DNA from: Kribbella turkmenica
Lineage (GTDB): Bacteria; Actinomycetota; Actinomycetes; Propionibacteriales; Kribbellaceae
Assembly (NCBI RefSeq): GCF_004348725.1
Contig: NZ_SMKR01000002.1
Coordinates: 46,057 to 110,056, forward strand
Length of the DNA: 64,000 bases
Direction of reading: 5' to 3'
Shown: piece by piece, positions 25,274 to 34,087 of the stretch
How the letters are laid out: every line of letters starts with the position of its first letter
How positions within the stretch are numbered: position 1 is the first letter of the stretch
Position numbers and translations under genes: made by a program
Notes under the pieces: model-generated
Told to the model about the DNA's origin: nothing
Database searches by the model: none
The model's input: only the letters and a program-made list of their open reading frames with translations

Positions 25274-27052
25274 ATGGCTCGGGAACTGCAGACGGTGGGT
25301 GTGGTCGGTCTCGGCACGATGGGCGCCGGGATCGCGGAGGTGTTCGCGCGCAATGGGCTGACCGTGGTCGGCGTCGAGCGCGACGAGGTGGCGGCCGAGC
25401 GCGGCCGCGGGCACATCCAGCACTCGACCGACCGGGCGGTGAAGCGCGGCAAGCTGTCCGTCGAGGAGCAGCAGGCGCTGTTCGACCGGGTCACCTTCGC
25501 CACCGAGCTGGAGGCGCTGGCCGACTGCGACCTGGTGATCGAGGCCGTCGTCGAGCGGCTCGAGCTGAAGCGCGAGGTGTTCTCCGCGCTGGATAAGATC
25601 GTCCGCGAGGACGCGATCCTGGCGACCAACACCTCGTCGTTGTCGGTGACCGAGATCTCGGTCGCCACCGAGCGCCCGCGGCGCGTCGTCGGCATGCACT
25701 TCTTCAACCCGGCGCCGGTGCAGGAGTTCGTCGAGGTGATCAAGACCGTCGTCACCGAGCCGCACGTGGTGGAGGACGTGCAGGAGCTCGCACGCCGGCT
25801 GCACAAGGTCCCCGTGGTCGCCGCCGACCGGGCCGGCTTCATCGCCAACGCACTGCTCTTCGGTTATCTCAACCACGCCGTCTCGATGGTGGAGTCGCGG
25901 TACGCCACCCGTGAGGACGTCGACGCGGCGATGCGGCTCGGCTGCGGCTACCCGATGGGCCCGCTCGCTCTGCTCGACCTGATCGGTCTCGACACGGCGT
26001 ACGAAATCCTCGACACGATGTACAAGCAGGGCCGCAACCGGCTGCACGCGCCGGCCCCGATCCTCAAGCAGATGGTCACCGCCGGGCTCCTCGGCCGCAA
26101 GACCGGCCGCGGCTTCTACACCTACGAGGCCCCGGACTCGCCGGTCGTGGTCGACGACGAGCACACCCCGTCGACGTCGGGCGGCGCACCCGCGGTCCGT
26201 TCGGTCCGGCAGGTCGGCGTCGTCGGCTCCGGCACGATGGCCGTCGGCATCATCGAGGTCTGCGCCAAGGCCGGGTACGACGTCGTCTACGTTGCCCGCG
26301 GCACCGAGAAGGTCGACCGCGTCCGGGCGGCCCTGGAACGCTCGCTGGAGAAGGGCGTCCAGCGCGGAAAGCTGTCGTCGGAGGAGCGGGACGCGGCGCT
26401 GCGCCGGATCACCGGTACGGCGAAACTCGACGACCTGTCCGAGGCCGACCTGGTGGTCGAGGCGGTGGTCGAGGAGCTGAGCGTCAAGCAGGCACTGTTC
26501 GAGACGTTCGACGAGATCTGCAAGCCGGGCGCGATCCTGGCCACCACGACGTCGTCGCTGCCGGTCATCGACCTGGCGATGGCGACCAAGCGGCCCAGCG
26601 ACGTGGTCGGGCTGCACTTCTTCAACCCGGCGCCGGTGATGAAGCTGGTGGAGGTCGTCAGCACCGTCAGCACCGCACCCGAGGTGGCCGACACGGTCGC
26701 CGCCCTGGCCGTTGCCGCTGGCAAGCACCCGGTGCGCTGCGGCGACCGGGCCGGATTCATCGTGAACGCGCTGCTGTTCCCGTACCTGAACGACGCGGTC
26801 CGGATGCTCGAGGCGCATTACTCGAACGTCGACGACATCGACGCCGCGATGAAGCTCGGTTGCCGCCTGCCGATGGGGCCGTTCGAGCTGCTGGACGTGG
26901 TCGGCCTGGACGTCTCGCTGGCGATCCAGCGCACTCTCTACCTGGAGTTCCGCGAGCCCGGCTTCGCCCCGGCGCCGCTGCTCGAGCACCTGGTCACCGC
27001 CGGCTACCTCGGCCGCAAGACCGGCCGCGGCTTCCGCGACTACACCGCCTAG
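25274..27052 (+). CDS. duplicated 3-hydroxyacyl-CoA (3-hydroxybutyryl-CoA) dehydrogenase
   Basis: 592 residues: two complete short-chain-length 3-hydroxyacyl-CoA dehydrogenases in tandem, joined by a linker (DSPVVVDDEHTPSTSGGAP region). Each half has a Rossmann motif (GLGTMG at 12-17; GSGTMA near 318) and the catalytic HFFNPAP histidine. The Ser motif is NTSSLS in copy 1 and TTSSLP in copy 2, so the second copy has lost the Asn beside it. The double form is known from actinobacteria as a 3-hydroxybutyryl-CoA dehydrogenase. Likely reduces acetoacetyl-CoA for the ethylmalonyl-CoA route with the thiolase at 52172. Stop shares the CTAG with the convergent Nramp gene. Confidence 0.9.
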   Translation: MARELQTVGVVGLGTMGAGIAEVFARNGLTVVGVERDEVAAERGRGHIQHSTDRAVKRGKLSVEEQQALFDRVTFATELEALADCDLVIEAVVERLELKREVFSALDKIVREDAILATNTSSLSVTEISVATERPRRVVGMHFFNPAPVQEFVEVIKTVVTEPHVVEDVQELARRLHKVPVVAADRAGFIANALLFGYLNHAVSMVESRYATREDVDAAMRLGCGYPMGPLALLDLIGLDTAYEILDTMYKQGRNRLHAPAPILKQMVTAGLLGRKTGRGFYTYEAPDSPVVVDDEHTPSTSGGAPAVRSVRQVGVVGSGTMAVGIIEVCAKAGYDVVYVARGTEKVDRVRAALERSLEKGVQRGKLSSEERDAALRRITGTAKLDDLSEADLVVEAVVEELSVKQALFETFDEICKPGAILATTTSSLPVIDLAMATKRPSDVVGLHFFNPAPVMKLVEVVSTVSTAPEVADTVAALAVAAGKHPVRCGDRAGFIVNALLFPYLNDAVRMLEAHYSNVDDIDAAMKLGCRLPMGPFELLDVVGLDVSLAIQRTLYLEFREPGFAPAPLLEHLVTAGYLGRKTGRGFRDYTA

Positions 27053-28554
27053 AACGTCACCAGCGGGTCGCCGATGAAGTCCGCGATGAAGTTGACGAAG
27101 AAGAACCCGAAGAACAGGAAGTTCAGCACCAGGATGAGGTAGTGCCACGGGCGCGGCCGGGCCGGCCTGGGCAGCTTACTGTTCAGGTACATCAGCAGGA
27201 ACGGGTAGATCAGGGCACCCAGGTTGGACATGTTCGCCGACCATTGGACCAGGCCGACCGGTAGGGCCAGGTGGATGATGATCGAGATCACCACCAGCAG
27301 CAGGATCATGAACGGGTAGTAGAACTTCCGCGGATCACCCTCGATCCGCGCCCGCAGCCTGGAACTGCTCGCGTGCGAGGCGTCCGTGGTGACCCGGACC
27401 ATCGCCTCGAAGATGCCGAGCTGGGTGCTGAACAGAATCATCACCCCCATCAGCAGCACGAGGTAGAAGACGAAGCTGCCGTACTCGCCCTGCAGCACCT
27501 CGGCGACGAACGTCGGCACGTTGGCCTGCGTCGGGTTCTCGCCGCTGATCTCGACGGCCCGCGTCATCAGGATCGTCGGCAGCAGCATGCCGAGCATCGC
27601 GCCGATGAAGAAGACCCCCCACATGTCGGTGAGCAGCAGCCGGTACCAGCGTTTCCACAGGCCGCGGTTCTTCTCGTCGTCGGGGAACGTGACGCCGCTG
27701 GCGAGCACCTGCTTCCGCTCGCCGCGCATGCCGGACAGGTAGCCGGCCCGGTGTCCCATGCCGTAGCCCTTGTCCCGGTAGTGCCCGAGGACGTACCAGT
27801 TCAGCCCCGAGGCGAGCGCGGTGAAGCCGGCCAGCGCACCGAGCTGCGTCGCGGAGATGCCCGCAGGCGGTGCGGCCGGGGTGAAGAAGCCGCTGATGCC
27901 GTCCCACCAGATCCGGCCCGGGACGAGGGCGATGTCGATGACCAGCAGCGCCAGCAGGATCGTGCTGATCAGCGCCCAGTTCGCCAGCTCCAGTGCCCGG
28001 CTGATGCGGCGGGCCGCCGCGGTGATCGCGAACACCAGGACCAGCAGCAGGATCGCGTAGATCCTGGGTTCCTCGGCATCGGCGCTGGCGGGGATCCGGC
28101 CGTGCACCAGGGCGTACACACCCTGCCCGGCCGAGGCGGCCCAACCTCCCGCGATGAACGCGAAGATGACCAGGAACACCGACACCGGTATCCAGAAGAA
28201 CCAGCCCGGCGGTACCCGGCCCCAGCCGACCACGGGAACCTCACCGGTGGCGACGACGTACCGGGCGCACTCGACGTTGTAGAACGTTTGCAGCAAGGCG
28301 GACACGGTGATGATCCAGCCGACGCCGACGAAGCCGTACTGGCCCACATTCAGCGGGCCGAGCAGCCATTCGCCACTGCCGATGGAGATCCCGAGGGCGA
28401 TCAGGCTCGGCCCGACGGCGAACTGGACCAGTTCCCGGGCACCGAGTCGTTTGACCTTGAAGACTTCCTCCGGTGTCGGCAGGTCCTGCACCGCGAGATC
28501 AGGACGGCTGACGCCGAGTGGGTAGCTGTGCTCCGACTGAGTGATCTCGGCCAC
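27049..28554 (-). CDS. Nramp-family divalent metal (or metal-ion-related) transporter
   Basis: 501 residues with about 11-12 membrane segments. The family signature at the first helix is GPSLIALGISIGSGEWLLGP, a variant of the Nramp DPGN motif in which the metal-coordinating Asp/Asn are replaced by Ser/Glu-type residues. It therefore belongs to the divergent Nramp group, and metal specificity is unsure. GTG 28554 is supported by AGGAGAAGGA 3-4 nt upstream. The 252-bp upstream region is rich in hairpins (see entry at 28555). It converges with the dehydrogenase gene, sharing CTAG at 27049-27052. Confidence 0.78.
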   Translation of the reverse strand: MAEITQSEHSYPLGVSRPDLAVQDLPTPEEVFKVKRLGARELVQFAVGPSLIALGISIGSGEWLLGPLNVGQYGFVGVGWIITVSALLQTFYNVECARYVVATGEVPVVGWGRVPPGWFFWIPVSVFLVIFAFIAGGWAASAGQGVYALVHGRIPASADAEEPRIYAILLLVLVFAITAAARRISRALELANWALISTILLALLVIDIALVPGRIWWDGISGFFTPAAPPAGISATQLGALAGFTALASGLNWYVLGHYRDKGYGMGHRAGYLSGMRGERKQVLASGVTFPDDEKNRGLWKRWYRLLLTDMWGVFFIGAMLGMLLPTILMTRAVEISGENPTQANVPTFVAEVLQGEYGSFVFYLVLLMGVMILFSTQLGIFEAMVRVTTDASHASSSRLRARIEGDPRKFYYPFMILLLVVISIIIHLALPVGLVQWSANMSNLGALIYPFLLMYLNSKLPRPARPRPWHYLILVLNFLFFGFFFVNFIADFIGDPLVTF

Positions 28555-28806
28555 TGTCCTTCTCCTCTGGCCATCGGACGGGGCGAACGTCCTGTACGAC
28601 CTGATGGTCACGCGCAGCACCGGTGTTGACAAGCCTTCACCCCACCTGGCCTCCGGCGGGGCGGCGAAAAGCCTCTGACTCACCCCCACCGAGGCGCTCA
28701 GCGGTTGCCAAGCGCAACCGACGCCGCCCCAGCAGGGAGGCCCCGGCTTCGGGATTCCGCTGAAACCTGTCTTCGATCGCACGGCGGTCGGCCTAGGCTC
28801 GGCCGG
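28555..28806 (-). other. structured leader/intergenic region before the Nramp gene
   Basis: 252 bp between divergent genes. In the Nramp orientation it holds CGGTTGC/GCAACCG (28702-28720), a small GC stem with a following TTTT (the run GAGGCTTTTC, near 28670-28700), and complementary GGCCTCC/GGAGGCC segments. No known riboswitch core is recognised. It also contains the -10 of the gene at 28807. Confidence 0.35.
28794..28799 (+). promoter_or_regulatory. -10 element of the kinase-like gene (leaderless)
   Basis: TAGGCT, 7 nt before GTG 28807, no ribosome-binding site. It decides for GTG 28807 over the ATG at 28831. Confidence 0.45.
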
Positions 28807-29808
28807 GTGGACAGAAGTGCGCCTGAGCCGATGGCGCTGCAGCCCGATGCCGATGGGCAGTGGGTACGGCGATGGACCGGTGACGACTGGTTCGCCGAAG
28901 CCGATGGGTGGGTGCGGGAGCGCTTGGCCGCCGCCGGAACGGTGGTGTCCGGTGCGCCGGTGCCGTACAAGATCCGCTTCTGGGCGGCCGTCTGGTGCTA
29001 TCCGACTGACCACGGGCTGTTCTGGTTCAAGGAGAACAACCCCGGCCAGGCGTTCGAGGCCGCTCTGGTGGGCGCGATGGCCCAGGCCTTGCCGCAGCAC
29101 GTGGTCGCACCGCTCGCGATCGATCCGGAGCGTGGCTGGCTGCTGACCGCCGACCAAGGATTGACGCTCGCCGACCAGGGGGAGACCGACTGGCGTCGGC
29201 TCGTCATCGAATACGCCGAGTTCCAGCGCGACACCATTGCGGTGCGAGACGCCTTGCTCGCCGGCGGATTGACCTCACTCGAGCCGTCACGCCTGCCCGA
29301 TGCCGTGCAGCGGATCGCCGACTGGTTCACGGATCTCGCGGACGACCACCCGCTCCGTCCCGACCCGGCGACCCTTTCCGGCGTACGGCGTGCCGTCGAC
29401 GCCATGTCGGAGGTGGGCAAGCGGCTGCCGGGCGTCGTACCGATGGCTCTGGATCAGAACGATCTGCACGCGCGGAACGTCTTCCGGCCGGATCCGGAGG
29501 GTCCGTTCCGGTTCTTCGACTTCGGTGACGCGGTCTGGGGGCACCCGTTCGCCACCCTGGCCACTGTGCGCGAGGACGTCGACGAGTCGATTGTCACGGA
29601 GTACCTGGAACAGTGGTCGGACCTCGCGCCGCTCGACGTCCTGCGGCAGGAGCTCGAGCTCGCCGAGCCCCTGCACGCAGTCCATCGGATGGTGTCCTGG
29701 CACCGGTTGCTCGAGCACGCGGACGAGATCGAGTGCGCGGCCTGGACCGAGCACATCGAGCACTGGTTGCGCGAGCTTGTCCGGACCTACGGCTCCGCGT
29801 CGGCGTAA
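28807..29808 (+). CDS. aminoglycoside phosphotransferase-fold kinase-like protein
   Basis: 333 residues, APH/choline-kinase fold. The Brenner-type motif is LDQNDLHARNVF and the metal-binding DFG-type motif is FFDFGDAVWGHP, so the active site looks intact. The N-lobe is compact (WFKENNPGQAFEAALV, with the ATP-side Lys/Glu). Natural substrate is unlikely to be an antibiotic; small-molecule kinase is the safe call. Starts at GTG 28807 by the -10 element. It ends with a 22-bp overlap into the convergent PhyH gene. Confidence 0.8.
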   Translation: MDRSAPEPMALQPDADGQWVRRWTGDDWFAEADGWVRERLAAAGTVVSGAPVPYKIRFWAAVWCYPTDHGLFWFKENNPGQAFEAALVGAMAQALPQHVVAPLAIDPERGWLLTADQGLTLADQGETDWRRLVIEYAEFQRDTIAVRDALLAGGLTSLEPSRLPDAVQRIADWFTDLADDHPLRPDPATLSGVRRAVDAMSEVGKRLPGVVPMALDQNDLHARNVFRPDPEGPFRFFDFGDAVWGHPFATLATVREDVDESIVTEYLEQWSDLAPLDVLRQELELAEPLHAVHRMVSWHRLLEHADEIECAAWTEHIEHWLRELVRTYGSASA

Positions 29809-30572
29809 TCGCCGCACGGGCCGCCGCCGATCGCTTCGGTCAGCGTGGTCGGCCGGCGGTCGGGGCGCACCAGCGGGTTGTAGAAGGCTGCGATCTCGGT
29901 GCTGGCCTCGGGGACGTAGTGGAAGATCAGCGAACGGCGGAAGCGGTCGGCCGACGTGTTCGGGCGGGATCCGTGGACGACGCTGCCGTGGAAGAACAGC
30001 ACGTCACCGGCCTTCATCCGGGTCTGGACCTTGCGCAGGCCGTCGGGTACCGGGACCTCGGCGTTGGTGAACGACTCGGTCAGGTCGGCGGGCTCCGGGC
30101 AGACCAGCTCGGTCCGGTGCGATCCCGGGACGACCGCGAGGCCGCCGTTGTCCGCGTCCACGTCGTCGACGGCGATCCAGGCCGCCAGGCAGGTCTCGGG
30201 GTCGGCGCGCAGGAACGTGTTGTCCTGGTGCAGCGCCTGCCCGCGCGCACCCGGCGGCTTGAAGTAGAACATCGACTGCGCTCCCAGCGCGGGCCCGATG
30301 AGCGCGGTGACGACATCGAGGATCCGGCTGTCCAGCATCAACTCCAGTGACCGTCGCCCGGCCTCGACGTCGGTCCGCCGGTGCGGGTGCACGAACCGCG
30401 GATAGCGGGCCAGCGGGTCGTCGTCCGGGACGCCGTCGTCGATCGCCAGCGAGTGGTCGGCCGCGACCTGGTTCATGAAAACCTCTCTGATCTGCGCGAT
30501 CTCGGCCTCGTCGAGCAACTGCGGGACCTGGACGACACCCTCCCGCTGATAGATCTCTGCAAGCGCTGTCAT
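29787..30572 (-). CDS. phytanoyl-CoA dioxygenase-family Fe(II)/2-oxoglutarate oxygenase
   Basis: 261 residues. The iron triad HxD...H is visible as His/Asp in ALHQDNTF and the distal His in FFHGSVVHGS, with the 2-oxoglutarate Arg in DRFRRSLIF. Many family members hydroxylate small molecules, for example ectoine. There is no ectoine gene nearby. Divergent from the AraC regulator with 50 bp between, which makes it the likely target of that regulator. Confidence 0.85.
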   Translation of the reverse strand: MTALAEIYQREGVVQVPQLLDEAEIAQIREVFMNQVAADHSLAIDDGVPDDDPLARYPRFVHPHRRTDVEAGRRSLELMLDSRILDVVTALIGPALGAQSMFYFKPPGARGQALHQDNTFLRADPETCLAAWIAVDDVDADNGGLAVVPGSHRTELVCPEPADLTESFTNAEVPVPDGLRKVQTRMKAGDVLFFHGSVVHGSRPNTSADRFRRSLIFHYVPEASTEIAAFYNPLVRPDRRPTTLTEAIGGGPCGDYADAEP

Positions 30573-30605
30573 GGTTCCAGGATCGGTGCCCGGAGCCGCG
30601 CCGAG

Positions 30606-30618
30606 CGATACCCTATCG
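30606..30618. promoter_or_regulatory. 13-bp palindrome containing the araC-type gene -10 box
   Basis: CGATA-CCC-TATCG, perfect arms. The -10 TACCCT (30609-30614) lies inside it and is 8 nt before GTG 30623. A bound regulator would control both this gene and the divergent PhyH gene. Confidence 0.45.
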
Positions 30619-30622
30619 AGCT

Positions 30623-31423
30623 GTGAACCTTCGAGATCCTGCTACTCCGGACTCGCCGATCCCGGTCGTCCGGCGGCTGCTCACCGGTGAGTTCGACGAA
30701 GGACCGGAGTACGAGACCTATCGCCGCCGGGGGACGACGGACTGGCTGCTCGTGCACACGCTGGACGGTGGCGGCCGGTTCGCGGACGTCGGCGCCGATC
30801 CCGGCACGGTCACCCTGGTCCGGCCGGACACCCCGCACGACTACCGCACCCGCGGCCGGCGCTGGCACTTCCTCTACGCGCACTTCCACCCGAAACCGGA
30901 CTGGTCACCGCTGCTCGACTGGCCGGAAGTTGCCCCAGGCATCCTTCAGCTGCGGCCGGCGGCACCGGCCGCCGGGCGGATCGCCGGTCACCTGCGCGAT
31001 GCCGTCCGGCACCAGCGCAGCGTGCTGCCGCAGGGTGAGCAGCTGAGCGCGAACGCCCTCGAGGCGGCGCTGCTGTGGTGCGACACCCAGAACCCCAAGG
31101 CGGTCCGGATCGACGACCGCCTGCTGCGCGTGATCGAGCTGATCGACCAGGACCTCAAGGCCAGGCTCGACCTGCCGAAGCTGGCCCGCGCGGTCAACCT
31201 GTCGGTGTCCCGGTTCGCGCACCTGTTCCGCGAGCAACTCGGCGTCAGCCCGGCCCAGTTCGTCGAACGACGCCGCCTCGACGCCGCCTGCCGGCTGCTC
31301 GAGCTCACCACCCGCCCGATCGCCTCGGTCGCGGCCGAGGTCGGCTATCCCGACCCGCTCTACTTCTCCACCCGCTTCCGCCACCACACCGGCCAGAGCC
31401 CGACCGCGTACCGGCGAGCCTAG
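30623..31423 (+). CDS. AraC-family regulator
   Basis: 266 residues. N-terminal cupin-like sensor (VRPDTPHDYRTRGRRWHFLY with the usual His/Tyr), C-terminal double HTH (LDLPKLARAVNLSVSRFAHLF, RPIASVAAEVGYPDPLYFS, FRHHTGQSPTAYR). GTG 30623 chosen by the -10 box 8 nt upstream. Divergent from the PhyH oxygenase, its most likely target. The stop shares CTAG with the convergent hydrolase. Confidence 0.9.
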   Translation: MNLRDPATPDSPIPVVRRLLTGEFDEGPEYETYRRRGTTDWLLVHTLDGGGRFADVGADPGTVTLVRPDTPHDYRTRGRRWHFLYAHFHPKPDWSPLLDWPEVAPGILQLRPAAPAAGRIAGHLRDAVRHQRSVLPQGEQLSANALEAALLWCDTQNPKAVRIDDRLLRVIELIDQDLKARLDLPKLARAVNLSVSRFAHLFREQLGVSPAQFVERRRLDAACRLLELTTRPIASVAAEVGYPDPLYFSTRFRHHTGQSPTAYRRA

Positions 31424-32184
31424 GCCAGGAACGGCGTGAGGACGGCGAGGAAGTCGTCGAGGCGTTCGGCGTGCACCCAATGGCCGGCCTCGGGAACCTC
31501 GGCGTACCGCACCTGCGGGAAGTACGACGCGATCGTGGCGCGGTGGTCCTGCTGGACGTAGTCGGACTTGCCGCCGTAGATGAACAGCGTCGGGCCGTCG
31601 TAGCGCGCGCCCGCGGGAGCCGGCCAGCCGGAGATCGCCGGCAGCGCGGCCTCGATCACTGGGAGGTTCGGGCGCCAGCGGGCACCCTGGTCGTCGAGGA
31701 TCAGGTTCTGCAGGAGGAACGCGCGCGTACCGGGGGACTGGACCGCCCCGGCCAGTTGCGCGTCCACGTCGGCGCGGCGCTGGACGTTGCTCAGGTCCGC
31801 GGTCCGCATCGCGCGGGCGTACTCGACGAACGCCGGCCGATAGCCGACCGGCGCCGCGTCGACGACCACCAGCCGCTCGACCACCTCGGGGTGCCCGAGG
31901 GCCGTGAGCATCGCGGTCTTGCCGCCCATCGAGTGGCCGACGAGCGCGACCGGGCCGGCGCCGAGCGACTCGATCGTCTCCCGGACGTCGCCGGCCATCT
32001 CCGGGTAGGTCATCGACCCGGTGTGCGGCGACGTGCCGTGGTTGCGCAGGTCGAACGCGAACACTCGGTGGTCGCCGGACAGCCGCCGGGCGGCGGTCAT
32101 CCAGTTCCGGCCGGAGCCGAACAGACCGTGCAGGACCACGACCGGCGTACCGCTGTCGCCGTACGACGTGACCGGAAGCTTCAT
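31420..32184 (-). CDS. alpha/beta hydrolase (YbfF-like esterase)
   Basis: 254 residues. Nucleophile Ser in VGHSMGG, catalytic His in EAGHWVHAE, oxyanion HGLFGSG; close to the YbfF/short-chain acyl-CoA thioesterase-esterase group. No signal peptide. AGAGG is present upstream of ATG 32184. Followed upstream by a Zn-ribbon-like protein on the same strand. Confidence 0.87.
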   Translation of the reverse strand: MKLPVTSYGDSGTPVVVLHGLFGSGRNWMTAARRLSGDHRVFAFDLRNHGTSPHTGSMTYPEMAGDVRETIESLGAGPVALVGHSMGGKTAMLTALGHPEVVERLVVVDAAPVGYRPAFVEYARAMRTADLSNVQRRADVDAQLAGAVQSPGTRAFLLQNLILDDQGARWRPNLPVIEAALPAISGWPAPAGARYDGPTLFIYGGKSDYVQQDHRATIASYFPQVRYAEVPEAGHWVHAERLDDFLAVLTPFLA

Positions 32185-32232
32185 GGAACCTCTTTCGCGG
32201 GTGCAGCGTGCAATCGGCAGGCGGTGAGGGGG

Positions 32233-32526
32233 TCAGCGGCGGCGTTGCCAGCAGGCGGTGTGCCAGTGGCGTCGCTCGTCGAGGGACTGGGCGCCGCCGA
32301 TCGCGGCGAGCAGGCTGGGGTTCTCCGGCCAGACCACGACGTGCGGGGTGGCCGGCGGGATCAGCTGGTCGCAGCCGGGGCAGCGGTAGGGCTTGCTGGA
32401 GGCGGAGCCGGACACACGGCGGACGATCCACTCGCCGTCGGACCTCTCCTCCCGGGCCTGGGTACCGCCGAGCAGCGGTCGCTCCGATGAGGACCGCTGC
32501 CACTTGGAAGGTCTCCGGCGCGACAT
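32233..32526 (-). CDS. small Cys/His zinc-binding-like protein, unknown function
   Basis: 97 residues. Basic, disordered-looking N-terminus (SRRRPSKWQRSSSERPLL), then a possible zinc site with CPGCDQLI and HWHTACW (two Cys, then His/Cys about 37 residues later). Often occurs beside this type of hydrolase in actinobacteria, from memory. It is 48 bp upstream of the YbfF-like hydrolase on the same strand, so co-transcription is likely. No enzymatic function seen. Confidence 0.62.
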   Translation of the reverse strand: MSRRRPSKWQRSSSERPLLGGTQAREERSDGEWIVRRVSGSASSKPYRCPGCDQLIPPATPHVVVWPENPSLLAAIGGAQSLDERRHWHTACWQRRR

Positions 32527-32590
32527 AGCCCTTCAAGGCTAGCCGTGTGGGGCAGGTCACCTGAGGGTGCCTGCCCCACCCGGCTCCGGG

Positions 32591-33982
32591 TCAGCTGCGC
32601 GCGACGGCGTACGCCGCGGTGCCGATCAGCTCCATCGAGACCTGCAGGCGCTCGAGGCTGACGTTCTTCGCGATGGTGTCCTCGGGCGAGTGGTACGGCG
32701 GCTCCAGGAACGCCGGCGAGATCTCACCCCGCCAGGAGAAGTTGGCCGACGCGATGCCGGCCTCCTGGAAGGACTGGTGGTCCGACGCACCGCGCTGCAC
32801 CGGACCGACCATCTGCGGGTCGTACCCGAGCCGCACACCGGCTGCCCGGACGGCGTCGGTCGCGGTGTTGGCGAGGCCGGTGAACGACAGCAGCCAGTAC
32901 GTGATCGCCGGGTCCCAGCTGGTCGCCACCATGTCGTTCTGGAACACGGCCGCGTGCCGGTCCCGCTGCGTCTGGTCCAGCTGCGCGACGTGGTAGCGCG
33001 AACCGATCAGGCCCTGCTCCTCCGAACCCCAGAGCGCGAAGCGCAGTGTCGCCTTGGTCGGGATCCGGCTGAACACCCGGGCCAGCTCCATCGTCAGCAC
33101 GGTGCCCGAGCCGTCGTCGTTGGCCCCCGGCGCGCCGATGACCGAGTCGTAGTGACCGCACACCACCACGATCGGCGAGTCCGGGCCGCCCTGGCCGCGG
33201 CGCTCGCCGATCACGTTGTTCGAGATCAGGCCGCGGTGCGACGTCGTACTGATCCGCAGCGGCAGCGAGTTCACCACCGCCAGCGCCTCGCGGATCAGCC
33301 GCTTCTGCACCTGGGCGACGCCGACCACCGGGATCGGCGCGTTGGTGAGCCCGCCCGGCTGGAACGCCGACGCCCGGCGCGGGAAGACCAGGTCGGCCGG
33401 CAGCAGGATGACCCCGACGGCTCCGCGCGCCGCGGCTTCCGCGACCAGCGCCGGCCGCGCGGCGGAGGTGTCGTCGGCGATCACGATCGCACCGGCGACG
33501 TCGGCCGGCCAGACGGGCGCGGTCGCCGGCCCGACGTCCCGGACCGGACCTTCGACGGTGACGTCCAGCTTGCCGCCGGGCGCCGCGCCCGCCTGCCAGC
33601 ACAGGTCGTTCGGCAGGATGTCCCGGACGTCCTCGATCTGGGCGGTGAACTTGTCCGCCACCGGGAACGGCTCCAGCCGGGTGTGGTAGCCGTACCGGTC
33701 GAGCTGGCCGGCGATGTAGTCGGCCGCGCGCTTCTCGCTCCTGGTCCCGCCGATCCGCGGGCCGATGTGCTCGGACAGCACCCGCAGGTGCTGCAGCGCC
33801 CGGTCCGAGGAGAGCCCGGACACGATCTGCCGGTCGTACCTGTCGAGCTTCGGGCGGTGCGCGGCGCCCGGACGCTGGTCGTCCGTGGCCCAGGCGGGAG
33901 CAGTGGGCAGAGCAGTGGCGGCGGTGACCCCGGCGACGGCTCCGAGCAGGCCGCGACGACTCAAACCGGATCTGTCGGTCAT
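32591..33982 (-). CDS. secreted M28-family zinc metallopeptidase
   Basis: 463 residues. Twin-arginine-type leader SRRGLLGAVAGVTAATALP, cleaved near PAWA. PA-like domain inserted in the middle (AIVIADDTSAARP, PADLVFPRRA), then the peptidase core: His and Asp in CGHYDSVIGAPGANDDGSG, Glu pair in LWGSEEQG, a later Asp in FQNDMVATSWD and the last His in YHSPEDT. Aminopeptidase Y/Q-type. ATG 33982 has AGGAG 7 nt upstream. Exported via Tat (inference). No neighbours of linked function. Confidence 0.88.
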   Translation of the reverse strand: MTDRSGLSRRGLLGAVAGVTAATALPTAPAWATDDQRPGAAHRPKLDRYDRQIVSGLSSDRALQHLRVLSEHIGPRIGGTRSEKRAADYIAGQLDRYGYHTRLEPFPVADKFTAQIEDVRDILPNDLCWQAGAAPGGKLDVTVEGPVRDVGPATAPVWPADVAGAIVIADDTSAARPALVAEAAARGAVGVILLPADLVFPRRASAFQPGGLTNAPIPVVGVAQVQKRLIREALAVVNSLPLRISTTSHRGLISNNVIGERRGQGGPDSPIVVVCGHYDSVIGAPGANDDGSGTVLTMELARVFSRIPTKATLRFALWGSEEQGLIGSRYHVAQLDQTQRDRHAAVFQNDMVATSWDPAITYWLLSFTGLANTATDAVRAAGVRLGYDPQMVGPVQRGASDHQSFQEAGIASANFSWRGEISPAFLEPPYHSPEDTIAKNVSLERLQVSMELIGTAAYAVARS

Positions 33983-34087
33983 GCAGGTCTCCTCACAAGG
34001 TGGCGGCCCCGAGAGCAGAGACCGTAACCGATGCATCACCGGGGGCGCTGCACCTCGTGAGAATTTTCCTGAGCAGTAGGGAAATCC

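Noticed and set aside
28555..28806. Known metal riboswitch (yybP-ykoY or M-box)
   Set aside because: The conserved cores are not present; only generic GC stems are seen.
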